In this document: positions 30,991 to 41,820 of the stretch, one piece after another
Numbering within the stretch: position 1 is the first letter of the stretch
Layout: the number at the start of each line of letters is the position of its first letter
Assembly (NCBI GenBank): GCA_905221605.1
Contig: CAJNDS010002457.1
Coordinates: 761,501-821,500, forward strand
Source of the DNA: Symbiodinium natans
Taxonomy: Eukaryota; Sar; Dinophyceae; Suessiales; Symbiodiniaceae
Reading direction: 5' to 3'
Length of the DNA stretch: 60,000 nucleotides
Program-made: the position numbers and the translations under genes
Notes under the pieces: generated by a model
Told to the model about the DNA's origin: nothing
What the model saw: only the letters and a program-made list of their open reading frames with translations
Database searches by the model: none

Positions 30991-31127
30991 TTGGGATGTT
31001 CCCCCTTATACTAACAGGGTTTAGGGTTTAGGGTTTAGGGTTTAGGGTTTAGGGTCCTTAATCGGATTATAGTAGAGGGTACTATAATCCTCATTAAGGA
31101 CTGTTGGTACAAAGGGGAACATCCCAA
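30991..31127. mobile_element. E2 element interrupted by a TTTAGGG array
   Basis: TTGGGATGTTCCCC...CTAACAG, then five TTTAGGG units (31018-31053), then TCCTTAAT...CATCCCAA. Flanks CCCTAAAC and CCCTAAAT form an 8-bp target duplication. Confidence 0.8.
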
Positions 31128-31141
31128 CCCTAAATCCTGAG

Positions 31142-34100
31142 AAGCTCTCCCTTGTGTGTTTCCGAGCCATTCCCGAAGTTTCCAGGTACCTACATAGTAT
31201 ATTCTACGGCCGTAGAGGGGCCTCCGATATAGTAGCTTTCAGGCCCAGGTATATACCCTAAACCCTCAACTTAGGGACTAAGGCCAAGAGCAGATGTTGT
31301 GGAGATCTTCGCGCGTCACGACCTGAAGGCAGAGGTTGTTAAGTGTCTGGCGCTGTCGGCCAGCGATACTATCCAGGGATGAAGACTCGTACCCCTATAA
31401 GGTTGTCCACCTAAAGGTTGCCCTAAATACTCTGGCCCTTATATTCCCTTAGGGATCCGTAATAAAAGAACCCCAACACCCAAACAAAACGACCTTAAGC
31501 GTCCAGGGCAGAAACCCTAGAGTGATGCTGTACATGGACCAACATGGTCATATGTGGGGGTTTACGTACGATATTCCGGGTGCCTTTTTTGGGGGCCTTA
31601 CTATGAGTCATATTTCTCAAATTTATGATCCCTCTTTGTGTACCCTAAACATTACGCAACCCCTAAAGGGGCCGTAGTTTAGAGAAGTGGGCATATAATT
31701 GTACTTCTTGTTCTGGGTACCTTGATTTATAGTCAGTATACTGGAAGAAGAAAATTAGGGACCTAGGTCCGGCACTACGATGAAGCGCCTAGGTGCCCTA
31801 AGCCCGAAACAGACTTGGCAAATGCCGACGGTTGGAGTGTTTTTCGGGCTTTCGGCTTTCGCGGCTGGGTGCTCATGCCACCTTTATCTTGCCTACAGTT
31901 GTCGAAAGGTTCTATGGCTCTTCACTGACCCTAAGCCCTAAACCTAAAACCCTAAACCCTAAACCCCAAAAGTGCCACCACGGTTAGCTAACCATGATCA
32001 TTGCGGCTTCCACGCTTGCGAATGTAACTTCTTAACGCGTTGACCCCGCCACCACCGGCACCCATTATCAAGGCGAGGGCTATCGGTTTCACGGGGTTGA
32101 GGGTTTAAGGTTTAGGGTGTACCCAGAGGCTCCAATGTAGTTCCTTTTGGGGTTAGTTATAGGAGATTTTAGTATGCTACCCTAAAAGGTACTACATAGG
32201 AGCCTTAAGGTAGGGTTTCCTTCTGCAGGTCGTGTGGGCCAACGAGGATCATGCCTGGCACGATTGCGAGAACGCCTCGGTGCTTGTGACGGTGAAGAGG
32301 CCGGAGACGACTGCAACGTCAGCATCCGAAGCTCCGAAGCTCATAAACCCTCAACCGTACTATAGGGGTCGGAAGAGTTACTAATAAGTTACTAATAGTA
32401 TTCCCTTATGGTCCCTGTAATTTTATAAGTATGCTGCAATAAGCCCCGCAAAACCCTGTTCTAACTATTCGGGCCCCCTTTTCTGTAGGCCCAGACGCTG
32501 CAAGAGGCGTGTGGATGCCCTAAACCCTAAACCCTAAACCCTAAACCGCAAGAGGCGTGTGGATGCATCCATGCTCGCCACATTGCCCAAGCTTCGGCTC
32601 GTGGCGGTGGCCTTCACAGGCTCTGGGCCTTGTTGTCCCTCTCTAAAGGTTTAGGGTTTAGGGGTGAGGGCTCTCTCTAGGGGTTTGCGGATGTTCCGGG
32701 CTACAAGGATAGCTAAGGGACCTTTAACCTAAGTTAGGATCCTCATGTTTGAACTTTGGTTGCCATTATGTAGGAGGCTACACCACCACACCCCCAAAGC
32801 CTAGCCAAAAAACTTTGGACTTTTTGATCCTTATTCAGTAGGCGTAATAAGGTTTAACCCTTTTCTCCTTGGTTATTGGAGAAGTAAGAAGAACAAAGAG
32901 CATACACCACCCACTTAGAGGTTCATGGGTGACAACTAATATCAACCATTTCTGTACTTATAACCTTCTTAGAAGACTTAGGAGGCTTACAAGTACAGTT
33001 AGAACTGGGGGCTATAAGTACCCTGAACCTCCTAGTACACATACTTATGACCTACTTAGAGGACTATTCGGGGGCTTATAAGTACATTTACAATTGGGGG
33101 TTATAAGTACCCTGAACCTCCCTAAACCCTAAACCCTAAACCCTAAACCCAGGAAACTCCACCCCAAGCCATCCAACAGGCTACGACCACGTGGACCTCG
33201 AGGCATGCAGACAGCGGGGAGTATCGGGCTCGGCGGCTCCCCTCAACCCTAAACCCCTAAAACCCCTAAAACCCCTAAAACCCCTAAAACCCCTAAAACC
33301 CCTAAAACCCCTAAAACCCCTAAACCCTAAACCCTGTAGAGAGGGCTTGCTGCGCAAGATTTGGTGTTTAGTGCCAAGTACACCCAAGTATTTTTACAGC
33401 CCATGTTTTCAGGGTTTAGGGCTTTGCGTCGGAGTGAGTTTACCACAGTCATGGGATGAAGACTCGTGCCCCTAAGATTGTACCCCTAAAGGTTCCCCTC
33501 TATATACTCCTAGTATGGCACTTCGATTCCCCTAGGGATCCTTAACAAGGGACCCCAAAACCCAAGGGTACAACCTTAAGGGTCCAAGGTAGAACCCCTA
33601 GAACCAGTGCTTGCGATGGAGTCGAAGATCCTGTAGCATTGGGTTTAGGGTTTAGGGTTTAGGGTATAGGGTTTGGGGTTTAGGGTTTAGGGAAATGCAT
33701 CTTTCGCACTTGGACCAAGCAAACCAAGCACCGCCCCAATCCGCGTGAACTCCGAATCTTGTATTACTGTTATTGTGATTATAAGTACTATCAAACAGTA
33801 CAAGGAGGGGCCCCCTTACTATCCTAAGTAAACTTAAGGGACTTATAGCCTAAGTTAGGATCCTTATGACCCAACTTAGGGTCCTTCTAGCTCCACTTAC
33901 AACTAGCAGGGACCCTCCTTGCACTGTTTGACGCTTACATTGTACTCATATGCGGATTTCCCAATCTAGGGGTACCCCTTTTATACCCCCTAAATAGAAT
34001 AGAATCCCCTTAAAAAAAGGGTGCCCCTATTTTCGGAAACCCCCGCTTATAAAGTAAGTTAGGCTCCTTATAACCCAATTTGGGGTCCATATGGCTCTAC

Positions 34101-37100
34101 TCAAAAACCATCCTTGCGCTGCTGATGTTTACATATTTTCAACCTATGATTACCCTTAGGCTCAAAATAGCCCAACAACCTGAAATCAGAAGGCCTTTGG
34201 GCCCCCCCAAAAGCCAAAAAACATAAAGGGAGTCCTTAGAGCAACTTACAGGGTTCATGGAGTATGCTATTGCAAACAGCGCTGCAAGGTCAAAGTTGCC
34301 AACGTGCCAGGCTACTCCACGGATGGTGCGGCTTGATTGCAAGTGCTCCGGGCTTTTTGGGGTGTCGGATGGCTTAGGGCTTAGTGTTCCGGATGTCGCT
34401 GTGGGAATGCTTGTGAGGAGGTCAGGTGTAGGGGGCAAGGCGCTCAGAGGATTTTGGGCTTCCGATTTGGAAGTTCGAGCTGCGTGTTGGGTCTTTTTGG
34501 GTGGGACTCCAGGCCCTGACCCCACACCTCACTTCGAGGTCGACCACCAAGCTCCATTGAAACAGCCCTGAACCCCTAAGCCCCTGAACCCCCAAACCCT
34601 ACATCTAGGGGCCCCCTAGTCTTAAGTAAGGTTTTAAGGGCCCTTAATTGGGTTATTAGTCCTACTATTTAGGTTATAACTCCCTTAACTGAAGTTAGTA
34701 TAGTAAGGAGGCCCCTACTTGTAAACAGGCTGCTGAGCTTTGCTTTGGGTTGATCTTCGCCTTGCTGCGCCACATCCCCATGGCCCACCAGTCGGGGGCC
34801 CCAGAAGCCATAGGTTAAGGGTTTAGTTTAGGGTTAAAGGTTTAGGGCTTAGGATTTTAGGGTTTGGGGCGAGTTATACCTTCAGAATCCCAATACCATG
34901 ATTTTGCTACAGGTTGCCTAGTGGTCCCACACTGCATTTTGCAATCGCCCACGAATCATGAACAAAATAGGGGGCGCCCTTATATACGTACCCCCAAATG
35001 AAGACAATACCCCGAGCAAGGGGTACCGCTCTTTCGGGGAAACCCCCTGTTGGCTTCCCCCTTAGGGCTCCGAAGCCCCAGGCTGAATACAATGGATCCC
35101 CTCTACCAGTGCCAAGCATCCAGGGCCCTACCTGGAGAGCCACTACATATCCCAGAGGGTAAATTTGTGGTACCACTATGGACTTAGGTACGCAAAAACC
35201 ATACTAAATAGGGTTTTGGGGGTACCTAATTCCATAATAGTACTACAAATGGACCCTCTGGGTATCGTAACCTTCGTTACAGCTTCACGGCTTAGACTTC
35301 CTGACCCGGCGGAAGAAGTTGAAACGCTTGTCGGTGCACAGAACTACGGGTGCGTCTTATGAGGCAAGTCTCGTCTGAGACTTGCCGTGTGTGCGATTCT
35401 TGCGACCGGTCGCCAGCATAAGCAGGCGGCCGGAAATCTCTTCCTGAACCCCTGAAGCGCAAACCCTAGGCCCTAAACCCTAAACCCCAAACCCCAAACC
35501 CTAAACCCTAAACCCTAAACCCTAAACCCTAAACCCTAAACCCTAAACCCTAAACCCTAAGCCCAGGCACATGCGCTCTGGCAAGTGGTCCTGGCCCCCG
35601 GGCAACGAGCTTTGCGGCCGGCGCTTGGGGCAGGGACCTCGGAACCTCATTACGGGGAACAGGATGGGTCTAGGGTTTAGGGTTTGAGGTTTTTGGGTTG
35701 TTTTAGGGTTTAGGGTTACTACGCCCGCCGATCCTACTACGATTGACATGCTGCCTTCTGGCTGCTTCCAGCGTGGGCCTCAGTTCCGGATTCAAAAGGG
35801 TTTTGGGTTTAGGAAGCCAGCAGCAACCCGAACAATGGCCGCTTAAGGGGGGTTATCAGGCAGTGTCCACTTTGAGGTTTTGCCTTTTCGGTTAGTTTGA
35901 GAGTCATAGCTCTCGAGTTTCTGGAGGCTGGTGCGGGTTCGCGTTTTCAGTTCTACAAGGAGGGGGCCCTTGAATACTAGCTATACAGGACCTTATAACC
36001 TCAAATAGGATCCGTACAGCCCATTTTAGAGTCCTTATAACTCTAACTCTAGTCATGACTACGCCGAGGAAAGGAGCTTGTCCGAGACAGAATAGGGAGT
36101 ATGGGGAGTTTATGGAAACCCCCAAAAGACCGTCCGGGCCCCAAACCCTAAACCCTAAACCCTATAAACCCTAAACCCTAAACCGCGTTGAAAGAGACCA
36201 CCCCGCGTGCAGCGGAGGATTGTCGGCACGGGCGCGATGGGACTGCGAGTGGCCGAGATCGGCAAGGCCCTATGTCACCCCTCAGGGCACTTCTCCTTCT
36301 GATGGTTCCTTTTTGGGTTGGGGCTTAGGGTTTAGGGTTTTTGGGTTTAAGGGTTTGAGGGTTTAAGGGATCAGGGCACCTCTCCTTCTGATGGTTCCTT
36401 TTGGGGTTGGGGCTTAGGGTTTCGGGTTTAGGGTTTTTGGTGTAAGGGTTTAAGGGTTTGAGGGTTTAAGGGATCAGTTTAAGGGAGGGTTAAGGGTTTA
36501 CTTACCAAAAGTATCAGCGTAATTTCGAGGACCTCGATTCGAGGTATATATTTGGATGCACCAAATTTGGGTACCATGCCCATGCGTAGTTCGATGGAAA
36601 CCACAAAGTTGGGAGTATACTCTAGGATGCCCAGTAGTGCCCTTATTCCCTTTTTTGGGGGTTTAGGTCAGTTTAGGTTCCCTTATAAACCCCTCTAAGC
36701 AAAAAAGGGCACCCTTTTTCAGCCTCACCTGAGATGACCGTCTGGCAGAGCTGCGGCTCCAATACCAGGATGCACAGGCAGCCCTGGACACGCTGGAGGG
36801 CCTCATGTTTCATGACTCGTCTAAGGGAGGTACATTCATGGCAAACCCTAAACCCTACACCCTTGCTAAACCCTAAACCCTAAACCCTAATTACTTCTTG
36901 GGCTGCTGCTGTAAAATGCAGTTCTATCCGCTGAACTTAGGATTTACACCGGGGGGGGGGGCGGTTCTTATACGAACTTGGTTATTAGGATCCTTATAAC
37001 CCAGTATTATTTGTCTCGTATCTTAAAGCCTTTCAAGCCTATGCAACAGGCCTTTCGCGTCTCCAATATCATTGGCTATGCTCGCGCCCCAGGGTTACAC

Positions 37101-40100
37101 TTCAGGTTGCCTCCTGCGCCCTTCATCGGGCTAAGGGTTCACTCCCCACCCATTCCAGGCTTCGTTTTGCGATGTGTACAAGTAGGGGGCTCCCTCTGTT
37201 CATACTAACTTCACTTGAGGGATGTAGAACCTCAGTTGGAGCACTTATATCTTGTAACCCAACGTGGGGCCCCGCAAGTCTTTGTTTAGGGGCCCTGCTC
37301 CCTGTCCGGTGTACGAATTCTCCCGCAGGAATCAGCTGTTCCCCTCAAGGCCCAAAGCCTCCTATGTGCTACCTTTTTTGGGGTAGCATACTAAAATCTC
37401 CTATAACTAACCCAAAAAGGAACTGCATTGGAGCCTCTGGGTAAAGTAACCAACCCCAAAAAGGGGTCCCCTTCATTTTTTAAATGGCTACTGGGCTGCC
37501 AAGAGTTTCTCTGAACCGAGCCCCTCTAAACTCATAGTGGGTGGTTGTCAAAATTGTGCTCCCTTTTGGGGTACCCTAAATAAAAATAATAAACAGTAGG
37601 TGCCATAATAGAATAGGGATCCAAAAGGGACCATCATTTGACAGCCACCCTAGTCGAAAGCCCAAAGCCCGAGTAGACTCTGAAACCTTGAGCCCGAAAA
37701 CCGCCAGCCTCCGAAGCCACGGTTCCTAAGGCTCAAGCCCTCCTAAACCCCAAACCCTAAACCCGAAACCTTCGGGGGATCCGAGGATCCCGTCAGGAAC
37801 GACAAGTTCACTGCCGTAGGCTGGACTCTGCCATTCCTGGAGCGGTAGGGTTTAGGGTTTAGGGTTTAGGGTTTAGGGTTTAGGGTTTAGGGTTCCGGGT
37901 TAAGGGTTCAGGGTTGAGGGTTCAGGGTTTTTTTAATCTGTGCTTTTAGTAGAATGTTTTTTGGGGTGTTTAGGTGCTGCGTAGGTAGCCGGAAGCCTTG
38001 TGCTGGTTAATGATAACACATCTGATGGGCTTCGCGTGCCTCATGGGGTACTTTGGGTGCGCATGTGCCCTCCGTAAGCCCGAAACCGGGATCGTTTGGG
38101 CATCTCCCGCCGAGCGCCGACCACCGAACCGGAGGTGTGCAGTTCTCTAGATTGGGGCCTTTTGGGGGTCCCTATGTTTTCAGGGTGTCGTACTATGTAG
38201 GGGAGCTTGGGATGTCCCTCCCCATATACTAACAGTCCTTATTAGGGATTATAATACAGGGCACTATAATCCCGATCAAGGACTGTTAGTATAGGGGGGG
38301 AACATCCCAAAGAGACCTTAGAAAGGGACCCTAAACACCCTAAACCCTTAAATCCCTAAACCCCTAAACCCCTAAACCCTAGACCCCTAACCCCCTCGCC
38401 TCCAGCTTATGTCTTTCAAAGTTGCCCTTTGCCGGTTGTGGATCCACAAGTTGTGTGGAATTTATACTGCCAACGCCACAGACAGCGAAGGCGGTGATTT
38501 CTTAGTTTTCTGCAGTCAATTGATATTTAACTGCTTCGCTAAGGATCTCTTGCGTTCTTCTCGCATGGGACGTCCGATGACATCTTGCATAAACTCCTGA
38601 ACCCCTAAACCCCTGAACCCCTGAACCCCTAAACCCCTAAACCTCTAAACCCTAAACCCTAAACCCCAAACCCCTAAACCCTAGTCTAGAGAACCACCCC
38701 AGGTGGAGAGTACGCCCCGTCCTTGGCGACGATCTTCTTGCACTCCGCCTCGGCCCTGGTTCGTTTTTTTTTTTTTTTAGGTTCTTTTTTGGGGTGTTTT
38801 TTTACGTAGGGTTTTTCAGGATTTTGGGGGGTTTTCAGGGTTTTAGTTGTTTTTTGGTTTTTTGCTTTTTAGGCCTTTTTAGGGTTTTGTTTAGGGGTTT
38901 TAGGGTTTAGTAGAGGCCCTCTGGCTATAGCACCTGTCGTTCACGGATTTAGAGAAGCTAAGTCATAGAGAAGCTAAGTCATAGAGAAGCTAAGTCATAG
39001 AGAAGCTAAGTCATAGAGAAGCTAAGTCATATACTCCATTTCTAAACCCCATTGAGGGCCCTTGTAACTCCTTTTTGGGTTAGTTATAGGAGATTTTAGT
39101 ATGCTACCCCACAAAGGTACCACATAGGAGCCTTTGGGTAGGGCCCTTGTAACTCCTACCTGTAGCAGGGGGAGGGGGGAGGCTTGTATAGCCGTGTGGC
39201 GCAGGGTTTTTAGTTGTGGGGGCCGCTGGTTGGCTTTCAGGATAAGATCTTCAGGGTAGTTGTAGCAAAGTCGCATAAAGAAGCTTCGAACCCAATGGTA
39301 TATACCACGGCTGCTTTAACTCCCAATAGGTTCATTACTGGGTTATAAGTACTGTTGTAGTTGGGTTACTAAGTACCATGAACCTCCAAGTAAGCCTCGA
39401 GGACATTGTCGTCATCGCCTGTGCGCTGACGGCCGAGTCAAAGGGCATGGTCAGTCGCAGGCAACCAGGGTTCTCGGCTTAGGCTGCGAGTGTAGCATTT
39501 TCAGGTCGTCGGGTTTTGGCCGATTTTGGGGTTAAAGGGCGGGTGGCGGGCAGGTGGGTGTAGGGTTTATGGAGAGAAGTGGGTAGCTTTCTCCACGTCT
39601 GAATATAGGGCGGCCGGAGCTTTGTTTGTGCTTGGAGGTTCATGGTACTTATTAACGAATTATACCTGTACTTATATCACCCACTTATAATCCCCTTAAG
39701 TGCCCTAATATGGAGATATTTGGATTATACGTACAGTGATTATTCTATATCCCCTTGGGTTTTTTGTTTATATAAAACCCAAGAGGATATTAAACGTATT
39801 CTTTTATTAAGGTTCTAAGGGGAGTATAGTATTAAGTGAGTAAGTACCATGAACCTCCAAGCGCGGCCTGCTGTATGAAGGATGCTGAAGCTGCTGCGGC
39901 AAGACTCCATCTTGATCAACTGCGCTCGAGGCGCGGTGCAGATCTGAGGAGTTGGTTTGGTTTAGGGTTTTAGGGTTTTGGGTTTATAGCGTCAACACAT
40001 GTCCCCTGAGCTGCCGGCATGCCCCTGAGTCCGTGCTCAAAAAAGGGTTTTGGGTTTTGGGTTTATAGGGTTTAGGGTATAGGGTTTAGGGTTTACGTTG

Positions 40101-41069
40101 GGTGTGGGGCGTAGTAGGGTTAGCAATCCCTAAGGGTCCATGTACCTAGTTATTAGATACTTGTTTTATGTATAGCAACCCTAAACCGTAAACCCTAGAC
40201 CCTAAACCCTGAACCCTAAACCCTAAACCCTCGGGACCCTTCCCTATTTAGGTACATTGCCCTTGGGATTCGCCCACCCGCAAAGGCGCCATCATCGATC
40301 AAAAGGCTTTGACCGAGATGCTGCAGGAGCAAGGGAATTCATGCTGTTACTCAGCGCAGGTTGCCGGTAAGATTCAGGATTTTGGGTTTTGGGTTAGGGC
40401 TTTTGGGGTTTAGGGCTTTCAGGGTTTAGGGTTTAGGGTACGGGGCCTAGGATGGTTTGGGGCTACTGTCCTACGTCCATGTGCATGGAGCCGTGGAAGC
40501 AACCGCAGGGGGGTCCAGGTGCCGAATAGGTGAGAATTTGCTGGTTCTTAGTAACTTAGTAGGGAATGAGGGAATGAGTTACCTACATAATCCCTGTCGT
40601 AGAAGGTATATATGTGTGTATATATATATATATAAATACATATTTATATTCATATATATATATATAATAGCGGCAAGCTCTGCCGTAAGGCAGACCTCGA
40701 AACCGTGCCACTGCACGGTTTAGGGTTTAGGGTTTAGGGTTTAGGGTTTAGGGTTTAGGGTTTAGGGTTTAGGGTTTAGGGTACAAAAACCATGGAAAGG
40801 GTGCGAATCCCTTCGCACTCCCGAAGACAGGGGGGGGGGATCCTAGAGCCCCTCGTGTCACAGGGGACTATGCTTTGTGGCTACTTTACCGTAACTTTAG
40901 ATCCTTACCCTTTTTTGGGTTTATTGGGTTTCTTAATAAGGCAGCTAAAAGTTTAATTTATAGCTACCCTCCTGAGTGCAGCCAAGTATGGAACCTAAAG
41001 ATGCTGCTACAAGGAGGGGCCCCATGGTTATAAGTAGAGTTATAAGGACCCGAAAGCGCGCGCGCGCGC

Positions 41070-41111
<42 letters not shown>

Positions 41112-41500
41112 AGGGGTTGTATAGGTCCTTTCACTATTAGTTAGTATAGTAAGGGGCCATTACTTGCATGTCACAGGGGATTTGGAACCTAAAGATGATA
41201 CTAGTACGCGAATATTTTGCTTGAAGACAATACTTGACTTGGGCTGCCTTAACCCGAAACACTTCCCGCACAGCAGTTCCATCTCCTGTTCCTAAGCGTG
41301 CATGTACCCAAATAGGGAATACTTGGGGCTGAAAAGCACTTGGCTATATAGGGACTTTGGGGCCCAAGTATATAATAATTGGGTACATGGACCCTAAACC
41401 CTAAACCCTATAGTATACACAAACGAGGTACATGGACCCTTAAAAGCCTTGGAGGAGGGCCGCTTCAGAGCCGGCCTCGACGTCTACGAGGCGTCCGACA
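31142..41500 (+). CDS. D-isomer-specific 2-hydroxyacid dehydrogenase (12+ exons)
   Basis: NAD(P)-dependent oxidoreductase of the glycerate/phosphoglycerate dehydrogenase type. Exons: 31142-31185 and 31289-31376 (probable N-terminus), 32229-32299 (ENASVLVTVKR), 32555-32619 (VDASMLATLPKLRLVAVAFT), 33180-33227 (YDHVDLEACRQRGVS), 34296-34330 (VANVPGYSTDGA), 34729-34790 (AAELCFGLIFALLRHIPMAH), 35567-35629 (HMRSGKWSWPPGNELCGRRL), 36218-36273 (GIVGTGAMGLRVAEIGKAL, the dinucleotide-binding GxGxxG), 37797-37844 (NDKFTAVGWTLPFLE), 38703-38758, 39391-39460 (SLEDIVVIACALTAESKGMV), 39881-39930 (MLKLLRQDSILINCARG), 40286-40326 (AIIDQKALTEMLQ), 41455-about 41490 (EGRFRAGLDVYEASD). Most junctions keep phase; donors are GT, GC or GA. 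Small exons near 37160 and 37330 may fill the gap after 36273. The catalytic Glu/His C-terminal exons are not securely found. Confidence 0.85.
31377..31520. mobile_element. E14 element
   Basis: GGATGAAGACTCGTACCCC ... CTTAGGGATCC ... CCTTAAGCGTCCAGGGCAG. The copy at 33453-33602 starts with the same GGGATGAAGACTCG. Confidence 0.55.
31813..31928 (+). CDS. Possible exon within the dehydrogenase interval
   Basis: CGAAACAG acceptor. Two frames are open: NADGWSVFRAFGFRGWVLMP and VGVFFGLSAFAAGCSCHLYL. Role unclear. Confidence 0.35.
32118..32218. mobile_element. E9 TIR element
   Basis: ACCCAGAGGCTCCAATGTAG ... GGTACTACATAGGAGCCTTA, directly upstream of the exon at 32229. Other copies are at 37352-37443, 39058-39146 and 57633-57704. 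Confidence 0.6.
32357..32488 (+). mobile_element. E6 element in a dehydrogenase intron
   Basis: GTACTATAGGGGTCGGAAGA ... CCCCCTTTTCTGTAG. A longer reading of the preceding exon (to 32356) would end exactly here, but family spacing favours the GC donor at 32300. Confidence 0.65.
32500..32566 (+). repeat. 19-bp exact duplication around a CCCTAAA array
   Basis: GCAAGAGGCGTGTGGATGC is at 32500-32518 and 32548-32566, with four CCCTAAA units between. The second copy contains the 3' splice site and first codons of the VDASMLATLPKL exon. Confidence 0.95.
33245..33330 (+). repeat. CCCCTAAAA variant array
   Basis: Eight or nine tandem nonamers. The minus frame RGFRGFRGF is a repeat artefact. Confidence 0.95.
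33453..33602. mobile_element. E14 element
   Basis: GGGATGAAGACTCGTGCCCC ... AACCCAAGGGTACAACCTTA. Related fragments are at 1495 and 7290. Confidence 0.5.
33790..33935. mobile_element. E1 element with extended flanking inverted repeat
   Basis: TCAAACAGTACAAGGAGGGG ... CCCTCCTTGCACTGTTTGA: the inverted repeat continues about 8 bp outside the usual TIR. Confidence 0.65.
34604..34728. mobile_element. E1 element ending at the acceptor of the AELCFGLIF exon
   Basis: GGGGCCCCCTAGTCTTAAG ... GGCCCCTACTTGTAAACAG; the terminal CAG is the acceptor for the exon at 34729. Confidence 0.65.
35151..35268. mobile_element. E17 TIR element
   Basis: CCCAGAGGGTAAATTTGTGG ... CTACAAATGGACCCTCTGGG; arms of about 30 bp with few mismatches. 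Confidence 0.65.
35463..35560 (+). repeat. CCCTAAA array before the HMRSGKW exon
   Basis: Twelve units ending CCCTAAGCCCAG, which is the acceptor itself. Confidence 0.9.
35950..36062. mobile_element. E1 element
   Basis: CTACAAGGAGGGGGCCCTTG ... TTATAACTCTAACTCTAG. Confidence 0.55.
36749..36829 (+). CDS. Exon inside the dehydrogenase interval, unknown
   Basis: TCTGGCAG acceptor; reads LRLQYQDAQAALDTLEGLMF, donor GTACAT. It does not match the dehydrogenase family and its phase does not join 36273. It could be an insertion, an alternative exon or chance. Confidence 0.45.
37540..37650. mobile_element. E16 TIR element
   Basis: GGGTGGTTGTCAAAATTGTG ... CATCATTTGACAGCCACCC, preceded by an E9 copy (37352-37443). 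Confidence 0.6.
38205..38312. mobile_element. E2 element
   Basis: CTTGGGATGTCCCTCCCCAT ... GGGGGAACATCCCAA around a central ACTATAATCC. Confidence 0.65.
38951..39030 (+). repeat. 16-bp tandem repeat x5
   Basis: AGAGAAGCTAAGTCAT repeated five times without error. Confidence 0.95.
39631..39861. mobile_element. E5 TIR element with E12 nested
   Basis: CTTGGAGGTTCATGGTACTT ... AAGTACCATGAACCTCCAAG, perfect arms of about 20 bp. The interior 39738-39836 matches E12 at 24590. It lies in the intron before the ILINCARG exon; a related end (ATGAACCTCCAAG) forms the acceptor at 39390. Confidence 0.7.
40871..40985. mobile_element. E10 element
   Basis: CTACTTTACCGTAACTTTAG ... GTTTAATTTATAGCTACCC, nearly identical to 21545-21655. 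Confidence 0.65.
41008..41168. mobile_element. E1 element carrying (CG)n(TG)n
   Basis: GCTACAAGGAGGGGCCCC ... AGTATAGTAAGGGGCC. A CG/TG microsatellite (41053-41109) has replaced part of the interior. Confidence 0.6.
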
Positions 41501-41820
41501 AACAAACTGTGGCGGTTTGGGGTTGGGGTTTAGGGTTAGGGTTTAGGGTTTACAGACTAGGTAGGCCCTTGGGATACTTGTTCGTCCCCTTGTTGGCTTT
41601 AAGAGGAGATCATATCTAGGATTCTTTCTTCAAAGGGTTTTAAGGGCTGTCCCATGAGGCCCTCGCAGAAGGCATCCCCATATATACCTTCGAGAGCCTA
41701 ATCGTTCCCATACCCTAAGGGTCCATGTACCTAAATAAGGAATACTTGGGCCTTAAAGTACTTGCCATCAAGGGACTTTGGGGCCCAAGTGAATAATAAG
41801 TAGGTACCTGGACCCGTAGG
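41305..41820. mobile_element. E4, E7, E4 cluster around the LDVYE exon
   Basis: E4 copies are at about 41305-41440 and 41705-41816 (GGGTCCATGTACCTAAATAA ... GTACCTGGACCC). E7 lies at 41553-41655 (ACTAGGTAGGCCCTTGGGAT ...). The dehydrogenase exon at 41455 sits between them. Confidence 0.55.

Noticed and set aside
32229-32356. Dehydrogenase exon extended to the E6 edge at 32356
   Set aside because: Open and ends at a GT, but it would insert about 25 residues between VTVKR and VDASML that the family lacks; the GC donor at 32300 gives the expected spacing.
33181-33387. RGFRGFRGF repeat protein on the minus strand
   Set aside because: Encoded by the CCCCTAAAA array; the same DNA lies in a dehydrogenase intron.
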